NCBI RefSeq assembly: GCF_039729195.1
Contig: NZ_CP155796.1
Span: 2,790,001 to 2,854,000, forward strand
Direction of reading: 5' to 3'
Length of the DNA: 64,000 nucleotides
Source of the DNA: Mycobacterium sp. DL
GTDB taxonomy: Bacteria > Actinomycetota > Actinomycetes > Mycobacteriales > Mycobacteriaceae
Shown: positions 54,748-61,991 of the stretch, piece after piece
Layout: each line of letters opens with the position of its first letter
Position numbering within the stretch: the stretch's first letter is position 1
Notes under the pieces: generated by a model
What the model was told of the DNA's origin: nothing
What the model saw: only the letters and a program-made list of their open reading frames with translations
Database searches by the model: none
Program-made: the position numbers and the translations under genes

Positions 54748-57700
54748 CGACGACCGTTCTGGCATACATCCCGAGTCCGGCGCAGGGTGTCTGGCAGTTA
54801 GGGCCCCTGCCGCTGCGCGCCTACGCCCTGTGCATCGTCGCCGGAATCATCGCCGCGTTGGTGCTCGGCGACCGGCGCTGGGTGGCCAGGGGAGGTGAAC
54901 CCGGCGTCATCTACGACGTCGCCCTGTGGGCGGTGCCGTTCGGACTCATCGGTGGCCGCCTCTATCACGTCCTCACCGACTGGCGCACCTACTTCGGGGA
55001 GGACGGCGCAGGCTTCGCCGCGGCGCTGAGGATCTGGGACGGTGGTCTCGGCATCTGGGGCGCTGTCGCACTGGGCGCCGTCGGTGCCTGGATCGCCTGC
55101 CGGCGGAACGGGATACCGCTACCCGCATTCGGAGACGCGATCGCGCCGGGAATCGTTCTCGCCCAGGCGATCGGTCGTCTCGGAAACTACTTCAATCAGG
55201 AGCTCTACGGCCGTCCCACGACGGTGCCATGGGGCCTGGAGATCTACGAGCGCCGCAATGCCAACGGCGTGCTCGACTCGCTCAACGGGGTCTCGACCGG
55301 CCAATTGGTCGAAGTCGTCCATCCCACCTTCCTGTACGAGTTGCTGTGGAACCTGCTGATTTTCGCGGCGCTGATCGTCATCGACCGCAAGTTCCGGATC
55401 GGGCACGGCCGGCTGTTCGCGATGTATGTCGCGGGCTACTGCGTCGGGCGGTTCTGGATCGAACTGATGCGCAGCGATACCGCCACCCTGCTCGCAGGAA
55501 TCCGAATCAACGCTTTCACGGCGACGTTCGTTTTCATCGGCGCGGTCGTATACGTCATGTCGGCGCCGAAGGGCCGTGAGGATCCCGCGACGCTGCGAGG
55601 CAAACAAACCGCTGATGCGGACGACGACAGCGTCGTCGAGGAGTTGGCCAAGGATCTGGTGGTCGCCGCCTCAACGACCGGTGTTGTCGCGGCCGCCAAG
55701 GCTGCAGAAGAGGACGACGAGCAGTCGGTAGCCGACGCCGCCGAGACCGAAGCTCTGGCCGCTGAACTGGAGGCGGAATCCGCCGATACAGGTGGCCTGG
55801 GTTCGGTTGAGGGTGATGAAGTCGCCGGCGCTGTCGACGGCGCGTCGGTGGTCCACGACGACGCGGTTGCGGCCGGGATCGAAGCCGAGGCTCTCGCTGC
55901 GGACGTCGAGGCTGAGAGCCTCGAAACCAAAGCTGCGACGGAGGACTCGGAGTCGGTGGAAGCCGAAGCAGTCGCCGAGGACGAGGCTGCTGACGAGCTC
56001 GACGGTTCGGATGTTGATTCCAGCGGTCTGGGTTCGGTCGAGGGCGACGAGATGGCTGGAACATTCTCAGGAGCATCGGTGGTCCACGACGCTGCTGTGG
56101 CGGGTGGATCCGACGCGAAACAATTGGCGGCTGATGTCGACGCCGAGCCTGACGCCGAGGGTGTCGAGGCGGTGGAGGGTGACGAGCCGGGAGCTGGGGC
56201 CGAGGGCCTGGGTTCGGTTGAGGGCGTCGAGGTGGCCGAGGCTGTCGAGGATGCGTCTGTTGTGCATGAGGATGCGGTCGAGGGCGAGTCCGCTGCTGAG
56301 GAGTTGGCCGCCGAGGTCGAGGCTGAGCCCGGTTTAGACGATGCCGAGGCTGTTGACGGCGCTGAGGCTGTTGACGACGCTGAGGTCGCAGAAGGCGATG
56401 GGGCGGCCGATGCCAGCGAGGATGGCTCGGCTGCCGAGGAGTTGGCCGCCGAAGTCGAGTCTGAGCCCGAGGTGTCTGGGCCTGGTGTTGACGATGCCGA
56501 GGCGGTAGAGGACGACGAGCCGGGAGCTGGGGCCGAGGGTCTGGGTTCGGTTGAGGGCGTCGAGGTGGCTGAGGCTGTCGAAGATGCGGCTGTTGTGCAT
56601 GAGGATGCGGTCGAGGGCGAGTCTGCTGCCGAAGAGTTGGCCGCGGAGGTCGAGTCTGAGTCGGGTGTAGACGATGCCGATGCCGAGACTGTTGATGACG
56701 ACGCTGAGGTCGCAGAAGGCGATGCCGAGGCGGTGGAGGGCGGCGAGCCGGGAACCGGGGTCGAGGGTCTGGGTTCGGTTGAGGGCGTCGAGGTGGCCGA
56801 GGCTGTCGAGGACGCGTCGGTTGTGCATGTGGATGCGCTTGAGGGTGAGTCTGCTGCTGAGGACTTGGCGGCCGAGGTCGAGGCTGAGTCGGTCGATGCC
56901 GATGGCGAGGCAGAGGTCGCAGAAGGCGATGCCGAGGCGGTGGAGGGCGGCGAGCCGGGAACCGGGGTCGAGGGTCTGGGTTCGGTTGAGGGCGTCGAGG
57001 TGGCCGAAGATTCAGCGACTGAGGTCGAGGCTGAGCCTGAGGTATCTGAGCCCGTTGTTGAGGCCGGGGCCGTCGGGGGTGCCGAGGCGGAAGCTCTGGG
57101 TTCGGTTGAGGGCCACGAGGTGGCTGGGGCCATCGAGGACGCAGCTATCGTGCAAGAGGATGCGATTGCGGGCGAGTCTGCAGCCGAGGACCTGGCCGCC
57201 GAAGTCGAGGCCGAGCCTGAGGTTTCCGATCCCGTTGGTGACGATGTCGAGGCAGTAGACGGCGGCGAGCCGGGAGCTGGGGCCGAAGGTCTGGGTTCGG
57301 TTGAGGGTGACGAGGTGGCTGAGGCCATCGAGGATGCGTCTGTTGTGCATGAGGATGCGGTTGCGGGCGAGTCTGCAGCCGAGGAGCTGGCCGCCGAAGT
57401 CGAGGCCGAGCCCGACGGAGACGATGCCGAGGCGGTAGAGGACGACGACGCCGGGGCCGAGACGGAGGCATCCGAGGAAGCTGTAACTGAAGCCGAGACG
57501 GGTGATGCCGACGATCCGGTTGCTGCGGTCGAGGGCGCCTCGGTGGCGGAGGCGCTGGCCGCTGAGATCGACGCCGAGTCGGCGGAGTCCGGGCTCGAGG
57601 AGATTGCCGACGCGGGCGAGTCAATCGAGTCGGATGCCGGCGTTGTCGAAGACGTCGTCGATCCACAGCAGGTCGCAGTTGAGGGCGCCTCGGTTGCCGA

Positions 57701-57845
57701 AGCATTGAACGCTGAGGTTGAGAACGAGCTCGACGGATCTGACTCCGCCGAGTCGTCGGTGCCCGCTGAGTCTCCCTCCGACACAGGCAGATTCGAGAGT
57801 GGCGGCAGAGTGCGCCAGTGGCTCCGTCGCCGTAGAGGCCGCTGA
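54744..57845 (+). CDS. lgt: Prolipoprotein diacylglyceryl transferase with giant acidic repeat tail
   Basis: Transfers diacylglyceryl from phosphatidylglycerol to the lipobox cysteine of prolipoproteins, before LspA acts. 1033 residues, against about 270-300 for the usual enzyme and 450-600 for many mycobacterial forms. The core, residues 1 to about 285, has seven membrane helices, and the Lgt signature GRLGNYFNQELYG is intact, as are GGRLYHVLTDW and RFWIELMRSD. From about residue 290 on the protein is Glu/Asp/Ala/Val-rich and repetitive. LGSVEG recurs eight times (starting at residues 352, 429, 489, 600, 676, 745, 785 and 850), each in a unit with VEVAEAVEDASVVHEDAV and ESAAEELAAEVEAEP. It ends in the basic tip RQWLRRRRGR. 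The tail should be cytoplasmic. It overlaps trpA by GTGA. Confidence 0.93.
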   Translation: MTTTVLAYIPSPAQGVWQLGPLPLRAYALCIVAGIIAALVLGDRRWVARGGEPGVIYDVALWAVPFGLIGGRLYHVLTDWRTYFGEDGAGFAAALRIWDGGLGIWGAVALGAVGAWIACRRNGIPLPAFGDAIAPGIVLAQAIGRLGNYFNQELYGRPTTVPWGLEIYERRNANGVLDSLNGVSTGQLVEVVHPTFLYELLWNLLIFAALIVIDRKFRIGHGRLFAMYVAGYCVGRFWIELMRSDTATLLAGIRINAFTATFVFIGAVVYVMSAPKGREDPATLRGKQTADADDDSVVEELAKDLVVAASTTGVVAAAKAAEEDDEQSVADAAETEALAAELEAESADTGGLGSVEGDEVAGAVDGASVVHDDAVAAGIEAEALAADVEAESLETKAATEDSESVEAEAVAEDEAADELDGSDVDSSGLGSVEGDEMAGTFSGASVVHDAAVAGGSDAKQLAADVDAEPDAEGVEAVEGDEPGAGAEGLGSVEGVEVAEAVEDASVVHEDAVEGESAAEELAAEVEAEPGLDDAEAVDGAEAVDDAEVAEGDGAADASEDGSAAEELAAEVESEPEVSGPGVDDAEAVEDDEPGAGAEGLGSVEGVEVAEAVEDAAVVHEDAVEGESAAEELAAEVESESGVDDADAETVDDDAEVAEGDAEAVEGGEPGTGVEGLGSVEGVEVAEAVEDASVVHVDALEGESAAEDLAAEVEAESVDADGEAEVAEGDAEAVEGGEPGTGVEGLGSVEGVEVAEDSATEVEAEPEVSEPVVEAGAVGGAEAEALGSVEGHEVAGAIEDAAIVQEDAIAGESAAEDLAAEVEAEPEVSDPVGDDVEAVDGGEPGAGAEGLGSVEGDEVAEAIEDASVVHEDAVAGESAAEELAAEVEAEPDGDDAEAVEDDDAGAETEASEEAVTEAETGDADDPVAAVEGASVAEALAAEIDAESAESGLEEIADAGESIESDAGVVEDVVDPQQVAVEGASVAEALNAEVENELDGSDSAESSVPAESPSDTGRFESGGRVRQWLRRRRGR
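55788..57410 (+). repeat. Degenerate tandem repeats coding the Lgt tail
   Basis: Eight units each centred on CTGGGTTCGGT(T/C)GAGGG, with spacings of 231, 180, 333, 228, 207, 120 and 195 bases, all multiples of three. Longest exact match noticed: 95 bp at 56706-56800 repeated at 56913-57007. Unit 6 is truncated after VEVAED. Confidence 0.9.
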
Positions 57846-57962
57846 TCCGGACATCCTCGGGCCGCTTTGGGTGATCCTCAGAATTTGCACAACCGATAGT
57901 CCACTCAAGTAGATGAGCAGTGTGTAGGTTGAGTCGACATCGACGGAAATAACAACCGGTCG

Positions 57963-58907
57963 GTGGTGGTTGGCCAAGTAGTGCCGACTGGAGTTGTCCT
58001 CAAGCTAAATCCCTCCGCCGTCAACGGCGTCGATGACGCCATCGATCAAGCCCGCCGCGCCTATGCCGCCGGAGTGCGACAGCTCTGGGTCCCGCAAATG
58101 GCCGACCACGACGCAATCGCACTGGCCGGCTTGGTGGGTGCGGCGGTGCCGGGACTCGGTGTGGGCACGTCGGTGGTGCCGATCAATCCCCGTCATCCGC
58201 TGCTCATCTCCTCTGCGGCGCAGACCGCTCAGGCTGCCACCCACGGTAATTTCAGTCTCGGGTTGGGTCTCGGAGCACCCGATGTCGAGCGGGCAGCATT
58301 CGGTACCTCTTGGACGAACACCATCCAGCGGCTGCGCGAGCACCTCACGGTTTTGCGGTCGATCTTCGACACGGGTGTGGTCGACTTCCAGGGTGAGCAG
58401 ATCAGCTCGGGCCCGCAATGGCCGGTTACCGTAGCAGGGGGCACGCCGATCCCGATCTACGTAGCGGCCATGGGGCCCAAAGCTTTGCAGATCACAGGTG
58501 AGCTGGCCGATGGCACGCTGCCGTATCTGGCTGGACCGCGCACGGTGGGTGAGTTCATCGTGCCGACGATCGCGAAAGCAGCCGCGGATGCCGGCCGCCC
58601 GGCCCCGCGCACCTTTGCAATGGTGCCGGTGCTGGTCACCGATGATGTAGATGCCGGCAGGGCTTGGGCGGAAAGCGAATTGGCCTTTTACGACACCATC
58701 CCGTCATATCAGAAAGTGATCGCTCGCGAGGGAGTCTCCAGGGCGGCTGAGCTGGCTGCGGTCGGCACGGTGGAGCAGGTATCTCGGCAGCTGCGGCGAT
58801 ATCTCGACGTTGGTGCGACTGATCTCGTGTTGAGTCCGCTTCGTCAGGAACCCGGCGACGCCGAGGCGAACTGGGAGATGGGCGCAGCGCTGAATTCGTC
58901 CGCGTAA
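57963..58907 (+). CDS. LLM-class F420-dependent oxidoreductase
   Basis: Luciferase-like monooxygenase fold, about 314 residues, a TIM barrel with segments ARRAYAAGVRQLWVPQMADHD, VGTSVVPINPRHPLLISSAAQTAQAATHGNFSLGLGLG and IPIYVAAMGPKALQITGELADG. These resemble the mycobacterial TIGR03564-like F420-dependent group. The substrate is unknown. Several GTG codons cluster at the start (57963, 57966, 57981), so the exact start is uncertain. It lies 117 bases after lgt and before an IS remnant, in a region absent from the usual lgt-TM2-gltB order, so it may have been acquired. Confidence 0.85.
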   Translation: MVVGQVVPTGVVLKLNPSAVNGVDDAIDQARRAYAAGVRQLWVPQMADHDAIALAGLVGAAVPGLGVGTSVVPINPRHPLLISSAAQTAQAATHGNFSLGLGLGAPDVERAAFGTSWTNTIQRLREHLTVLRSIFDTGVVDFQGEQISSGPQWPVTVAGGTPIPIYVAAMGPKALQITGELADGTLPYLAGPRTVGEFIVPTIAKAAADAGRPAPRTFAMVPVLVTDDVDAGRAWAESELAFYDTIPSYQKVIAREGVSRAAELAAVGTVEQVSRQLRRYLDVGATDLVLSPLRQEPGDAEANWEMGAALNSSA

Positions 58908-58975
58908 GACGGTATCGGACCGTTCGGTTCGAGCTTGGTTCGGCCGGCCCGGCTGACTGAAAATGTCTGGTGTGA

Positions 58976-59585
58976 TGCGTCTGGACATCGGTGACAGTTC
59001 TGCATAAGGACATCGGTGACACTTTGGGCGGACTTGGTGGTAAGTCTTCTGCGCAGAAGCTCTGGGGGTGGCCGTTAATGAGCCCATCGATCCTGTCGTG
59101 CGCCTGGCGATCTCGCAGTGGCCTGATGACGCGCCGCTGGGGCGGTCTCGACGTTCTGCGCCGAGCACGGACTCTCCCGAAAGTCGTTCTACGAGTTGCG
59201 CAAGCGCGCCACGACCGACGGGCCGCCGCGGTGCTCGAACCCAAGACCCGACGACCGAAGTCGAGCCCGTCGAAGTTGAGCGATGAAGCCAAACAACGCG
59301 CTCTGGCGGTGCGTGCCGCTCTGGAAGCCTCCGGCCTGGACCACGTACCGATCAGCGTGCACGAGAAGACGCACATCCGGGAGGCGGGCGTGGCTCGCCT
59401 TGAGCCCAAGAAGAAGCCCCGCTCGGCATGGCGGCGGCTCGTCTACCCGGCCCCGATGCGTGCTGGAAACTCGACGCGACCGAGTATGTGCTCAGCGGCG
59501 TGGCCGACCCCGCGGCCCACGCCCCAAAACCAGACAACCGTCACCGAAGTCCTGATACACAAACTGTCACCGATGTCTTGAGACA
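58976..59585 (+). mobile_element. Decayed IS481-type insertion sequence (about 610 bp)
   Basis: Both ends carry related inverted repeats of about 49 bases: left 58976-59024, right 59536-59585, sharing the identical core GACATCGGTGACAGTT. Inside are pieces of one transposase in at least four frames. There is no intact gene and the DDE catalytic core is gone. The element is thus immobile on its own, though transposase supplied in trans could in principle recognise the ends. No target-site duplication was recognised. Confidence 0.7.
59068..59570 (+). pseudogene. IS481-family transposase fragments
   Basis: Pieces in order: VRLAISQWPDDAP (from 59068), then FCAEHGLSRKSFYELRKRA after a shift near 59140. 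Next, after another shift near 59225, AVLEPKTRRPKSS and ALEASGLDHVPISVHEK. The frame continues with REAGVARLEPKKKPRSAWRR after an internal deletion, and finally CWKLDATEYVLSG in yet another frame. Only the N-terminal HTH half and the first Asp region (LDATEY) of the enzyme survive. Confidence 0.7.
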
Positions 59586-59610
59586 TGGCTCCAATGTCCG
59601 ACCCCTAGTT

Positions 59611-59631
59611 CATAATCGAATGTATGTTCGA
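59611..59631 (+). promoter_or_regulatory. LexA (SOS) box over the promoter and start of the 13E12 gene
   Basis: TCGAATGTATGTTCGA (59616-59631) differs by one base from the mycobacterial SOS consensus TCGAAC-N4-GTTCGA. CATAAT (59611-59616), a -10 candidate, ends 7 bases before the ATG at 59624, so the box straddles the start of both transcript and gene. Confidence 0.65.
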
Positions 59632-61048
59632 AGATCGTCCGGCGGCTGAGCTCATCGACGTGATGAGCGCTGCCGCTCGCGCGGAATCGGTGGCAATTGC
59701 TCAGCGGTTGGCGGCGGTTGCGGCGCTGCACGCCCAGCGGGCTCGCGACTATGCCGCGCGGAAGCTGTGGCTGTGTGATGCGACCGTCGCGGTCGCGGCC
59801 GAGGTGTCGGCGGCACAGAACATCAGTCGGGCGCGGGCGAGCGGTCAGGTGCAAGCCGCGGTGGCGTTACACGAGCGGTTGCCGAAGGTGGCTGCGGTGT
59901 TCATCACCGGCGCCATCGATTACCGGATGGTGTCGGCGATCATGGCGCGTACCGACAATGTCGATGACGCTGTGCTCGTCGCGGTTGATAAGGCGATGGC
60001 CGCGCGGGCGCCGGGGTGGATGCGGCTGTCCAACAACAAGCTGCGCGATCGGCTCGACCTATGGGTGGCGAAGTTCGACGAGGCTGCGGTGCGGGTTCCG
60101 CCGGTGGTCAAGGACCACCGCTACTTCGAGCTCACGCCGCACGTCCCCGGCATGGCCTTCGCCGGAGGCGTCCTCAACGCTGCGGACGCGTCGGCCCTGG
60201 ACAAGCGACTGGACGTGTTGGCCAACTCGGTGTGCCCGAATGACCCGCGCACAAATTCGCAGCGGCGTGCGGATGCGTGTGGAGCACTGGGCCGCCAGGA
60301 AGGCTCGCTGGTTTGCCGGTGCGGATCCTCCGAATGCCCTGCGTCGGTACTGCGGGATTCGGCAGCCGACGTGGTAATCCACGTCTTGGCTGAGCGCGCC
60401 ACAGTGGACGGGACTGGCGATGATCCTGGCTATCTGCCGGGATTCGGGATCCTGCCGGCTGAGTCCGTGCGCGAACTCGCTACCGGCGCGACGATAAAAC
60501 CGGTGGCTGCACCCGGCAGCGAGCCGGAGAAGGGCTATCGGCCGTCGTCGGCGCTGGCCGATTTCGTGCGGTGGCGCGACCTGACATGCCGGTGGCCGGG
60601 TTGTGACGCACCCGTGGCGGACTGCGACCTCGACCACACCATGCCGTGGCCCTTCGGAGCGACCCACGCCTCTGACCTCAAGGCATACTGTAGAACCCAC
60701 CACATCGTGAAGACGTTCTACACGGGCCCGACGGGGTGGAGTGATGCCCAGCGCCCCGATGGCAGCGTTGTGTTGACGGCGCCGACCGGGCACACGTACA
60801 CCACCGAGGCGCACGGAGCGGCGCTGTTCCCGGCCCTGGCTCAGCCCACTGCGGCGGTGGCGGCATCGATGCCGACGGGGTCGTCGGCCGATCGAGGGGC
60901 GAAGATGCCAAAACGTCGACGCACTCGCGGTCAGGAGCGCGCGGCGCGGATCAAACGGGAACGTCAACGACGTCTCGAGATCAACGCCCAACTCGAACGT
61001 GACCATCAAGCCTGGCTTGCCGCCACCTACGAACCGCCGCCTTTCTGA
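59624..61048 (+). CDS. 13E12 repeat family protein (DUF222 with HNH nuclease domain)
   Basis: 474 residues. The N-terminal DUF222 helical domain spans about 10-260 (SRARASGQVQAAVALHERLPKVAAVFITGAIDYRMVSAI). The C-terminal HNH endonuclease motif is at about 315-370: CRWPGCDAPVADCDLDHTMPW with AYCRTHHIVK. A basic tail (KRRRTRGQERAARIKRERQRRL) probably binds nucleic acid. These multicopy genes are DNA-damage-induced in M. tuberculosis, and the LexA box here supports the same. It lies beside the IS remnant, consistent with an accessory locus. Role in the cell is unknown. Confidence 0.88.
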   Translation: MFEDRPAAELIDVMSAAARAESVAIAQRLAAVAALHAQRARDYAARKLWLCDATVAVAAEVSAAQNISRARASGQVQAAVALHERLPKVAAVFITGAIDYRMVSAIMARTDNVDDAVLVAVDKAMAARAPGWMRLSNNKLRDRLDLWVAKFDEAAVRVPPVVKDHRYFELTPHVPGMAFAGGVLNAADASALDKRLDVLANSVCPNDPRTNSQRRADACGALGRQEGSLVCRCGSSECPASVLRDSAADVVIHVLAERATVDGTGDDPGYLPGFGILPAESVRELATGATIKPVAAPGSEPEKGYRPSSALADFVRWRDLTCRWPGCDAPVADCDLDHTMPWPFGATHASDLKAYCRTHHIVKTFYTGPTGWSDAQRPDGSVVLTAPTGHTYTTEAHGAALFPALAQPTAAVAASMPTGSSADRGAKMPKRRRTRGQERAARIKRERQRRLEINAQLERDHQAWLAATYEPPPF

Positions 61049-61076
61049 CGGGTGGGTGGTCTGGCATGCTGGACGC

Positions 61077-61520
61077 ATGACGGAGCCCCAGTTCAGTGGC
61101 AACGAGGGTGGCAATTCGTACTTGCCTCCATCGCAGCAGCAGGGATACCCGCCGCCTGGCCAGTTCCCCCCGCCCGGGCAGTATCCGCCGCCACCAGGGC
61201 AATATGGGCCGCCGCCAGGCCAATACCCGCCCGCCTACGCCGACCCCTCGGCGCCCTACGGTCGGCATCCGATGACCGGCGAACCCTTCTCGGAGAAGTC
61301 CAAGGTGGTCTCCGGACTACTGCAGCTGCTCGGGCTGCTCGGCCTGGTCGGTATCGGGCGCATCTACCTCGGGTACACGGGCCTGGGCATCGCCCAGCTC
61401 GTCGTCGGAATTCTCACCTGCGGCATCGGTGCGGTCATCTGGGGCATCATCGACGCCGTTCTGATCCTCACCGACAAGGTGCGGGATCCGGACGGGCGCC
61501 CGCTCCGTGATGGCACTTAG
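61077..61520 (+). CDS. TM2-domain membrane protein with Pro/Gly/Tyr-rich N-terminus
   Basis: 147 residues. The first 65 are a cytoplasmic PPGQ(Y/F)PPPGQYPPP-type low-complexity repeat. The rest is a TM2 domain: two helices (about residues 78-97 and 105-127) joined by the conserved GIGRIYLGYTGLGIAQL. Function unknown. The ATG at 61077 lies 6 bases after CATGCT, a weak -10. The next gene overlaps its end by 14 bases. Confidence 0.82.
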   Translation: MTEPQFSGNEGGNSYLPPSQQQGYPPPGQFPPPGQYPPPPGQYGPPPGQYPPAYADPSAPYGRHPMTGEPFSEKSKVVSGLLQLLGLLGLVGIGRIYLGYTGLGIAQLVVGILTCGIGAVIWGIIDAVLILTDKVRDPDGRPLRDGT

Positions 61521-61908
61521 CACCAACCAACGGATCGGCGCCCTCGGCACGGGAGCGCTGGTGGTGGGGAGCCTCGCCTACATCGGGATCGGCAATCCAC
61601 ACAGCCCCAGTTTCGTCTTCCCGCCGTGTCCGTTCCAGGCGCTGACAGGCCTGCTTTGCCCTGCCTGCGGCGGGTTGCGGATGACCTACGACATCCTTCA
61701 CGGTGACCTGGCCGCCGCCCTGGTCGACAATGCCTTTCTCCTCGTCGGGCTTCCGCTCCTGTTGGCCTGGGTGCTGGTGAGGCGCAGCAAGGGGAAACCG
61801 GTGCTCAACCCACCGGCGTTCGTTGTCATCATCGCCGCGACGGTGACGTGGACGATTGTCCGGAATCTGCCCGGATTCCCGCTGGTCCCGACGATTCTCG
61901 ACGGGTAG
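61507..61908 (+). CDS. DUF2752 membrane protein
   Basis: 133 residues. The defining motif CPACGGLRM, in LLCPACGGLRMTYDILHGDLAAAL, follows a first helix; three membrane spans in all. Function unknown; the Cys pair may bind metal or form a disulfide. It starts with GTG 61507 or ATG 61510 inside the TM2 gene, so the two are translationally coupled. This TM2-DUF2752 pair upstream of gltB is the normal mycobacterial arrangement. Confidence 0.82.
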   Translation: MMALSTNQRIGALGTGALVVGSLAYIGIGNPHSPSFVFPPCPFQALTGLLCPACGGLRMTYDILHGDLAAALVDNAFLLVGLPLLLAWVLVRRSKGKPVLNPPAFVVIIAATVTWTIVRNLPGFPLVPTILDG

Positions 61909-61925
61909 CCAACGCGCTGCGCTGA

Positions 61926-61982
61926 TACACTCGCACGACGGGCCGGTGCAGTCCCTGACAAGGAATTTCAGGACTGCGGAGG
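61926..61982 (+). promoter_or_regulatory. gltB promoter and structured leader
   Basis: TACACT (61926-61931), preceded by TGA as an extended -10, predicts transcription from about 61938. The leader contains a hairpin with arms CAGTCCCTGA (61949-61958, one bulged C) and TCAGGACTG (61968-61976), followed immediately by the ribosome site GGAGG (61978-61982). Confidence 0.5.
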
Positions 61983-61991
61983 CCCATGTCC

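Noticed and set aside
55788-57410. CRISPR-like array in the lgt region
   Set aside because: Repeats are in-frame coding units of unequal spacing without unique spacers or cas genes.
55436-57784. 782-codon open frame antisense to the lgt tail
   Set aside because: It is Ser/Ala/Pro/Thr-only low complexity, the mirror of the acidic repeat codons; open because of base composition, without start signals or family resemblance.
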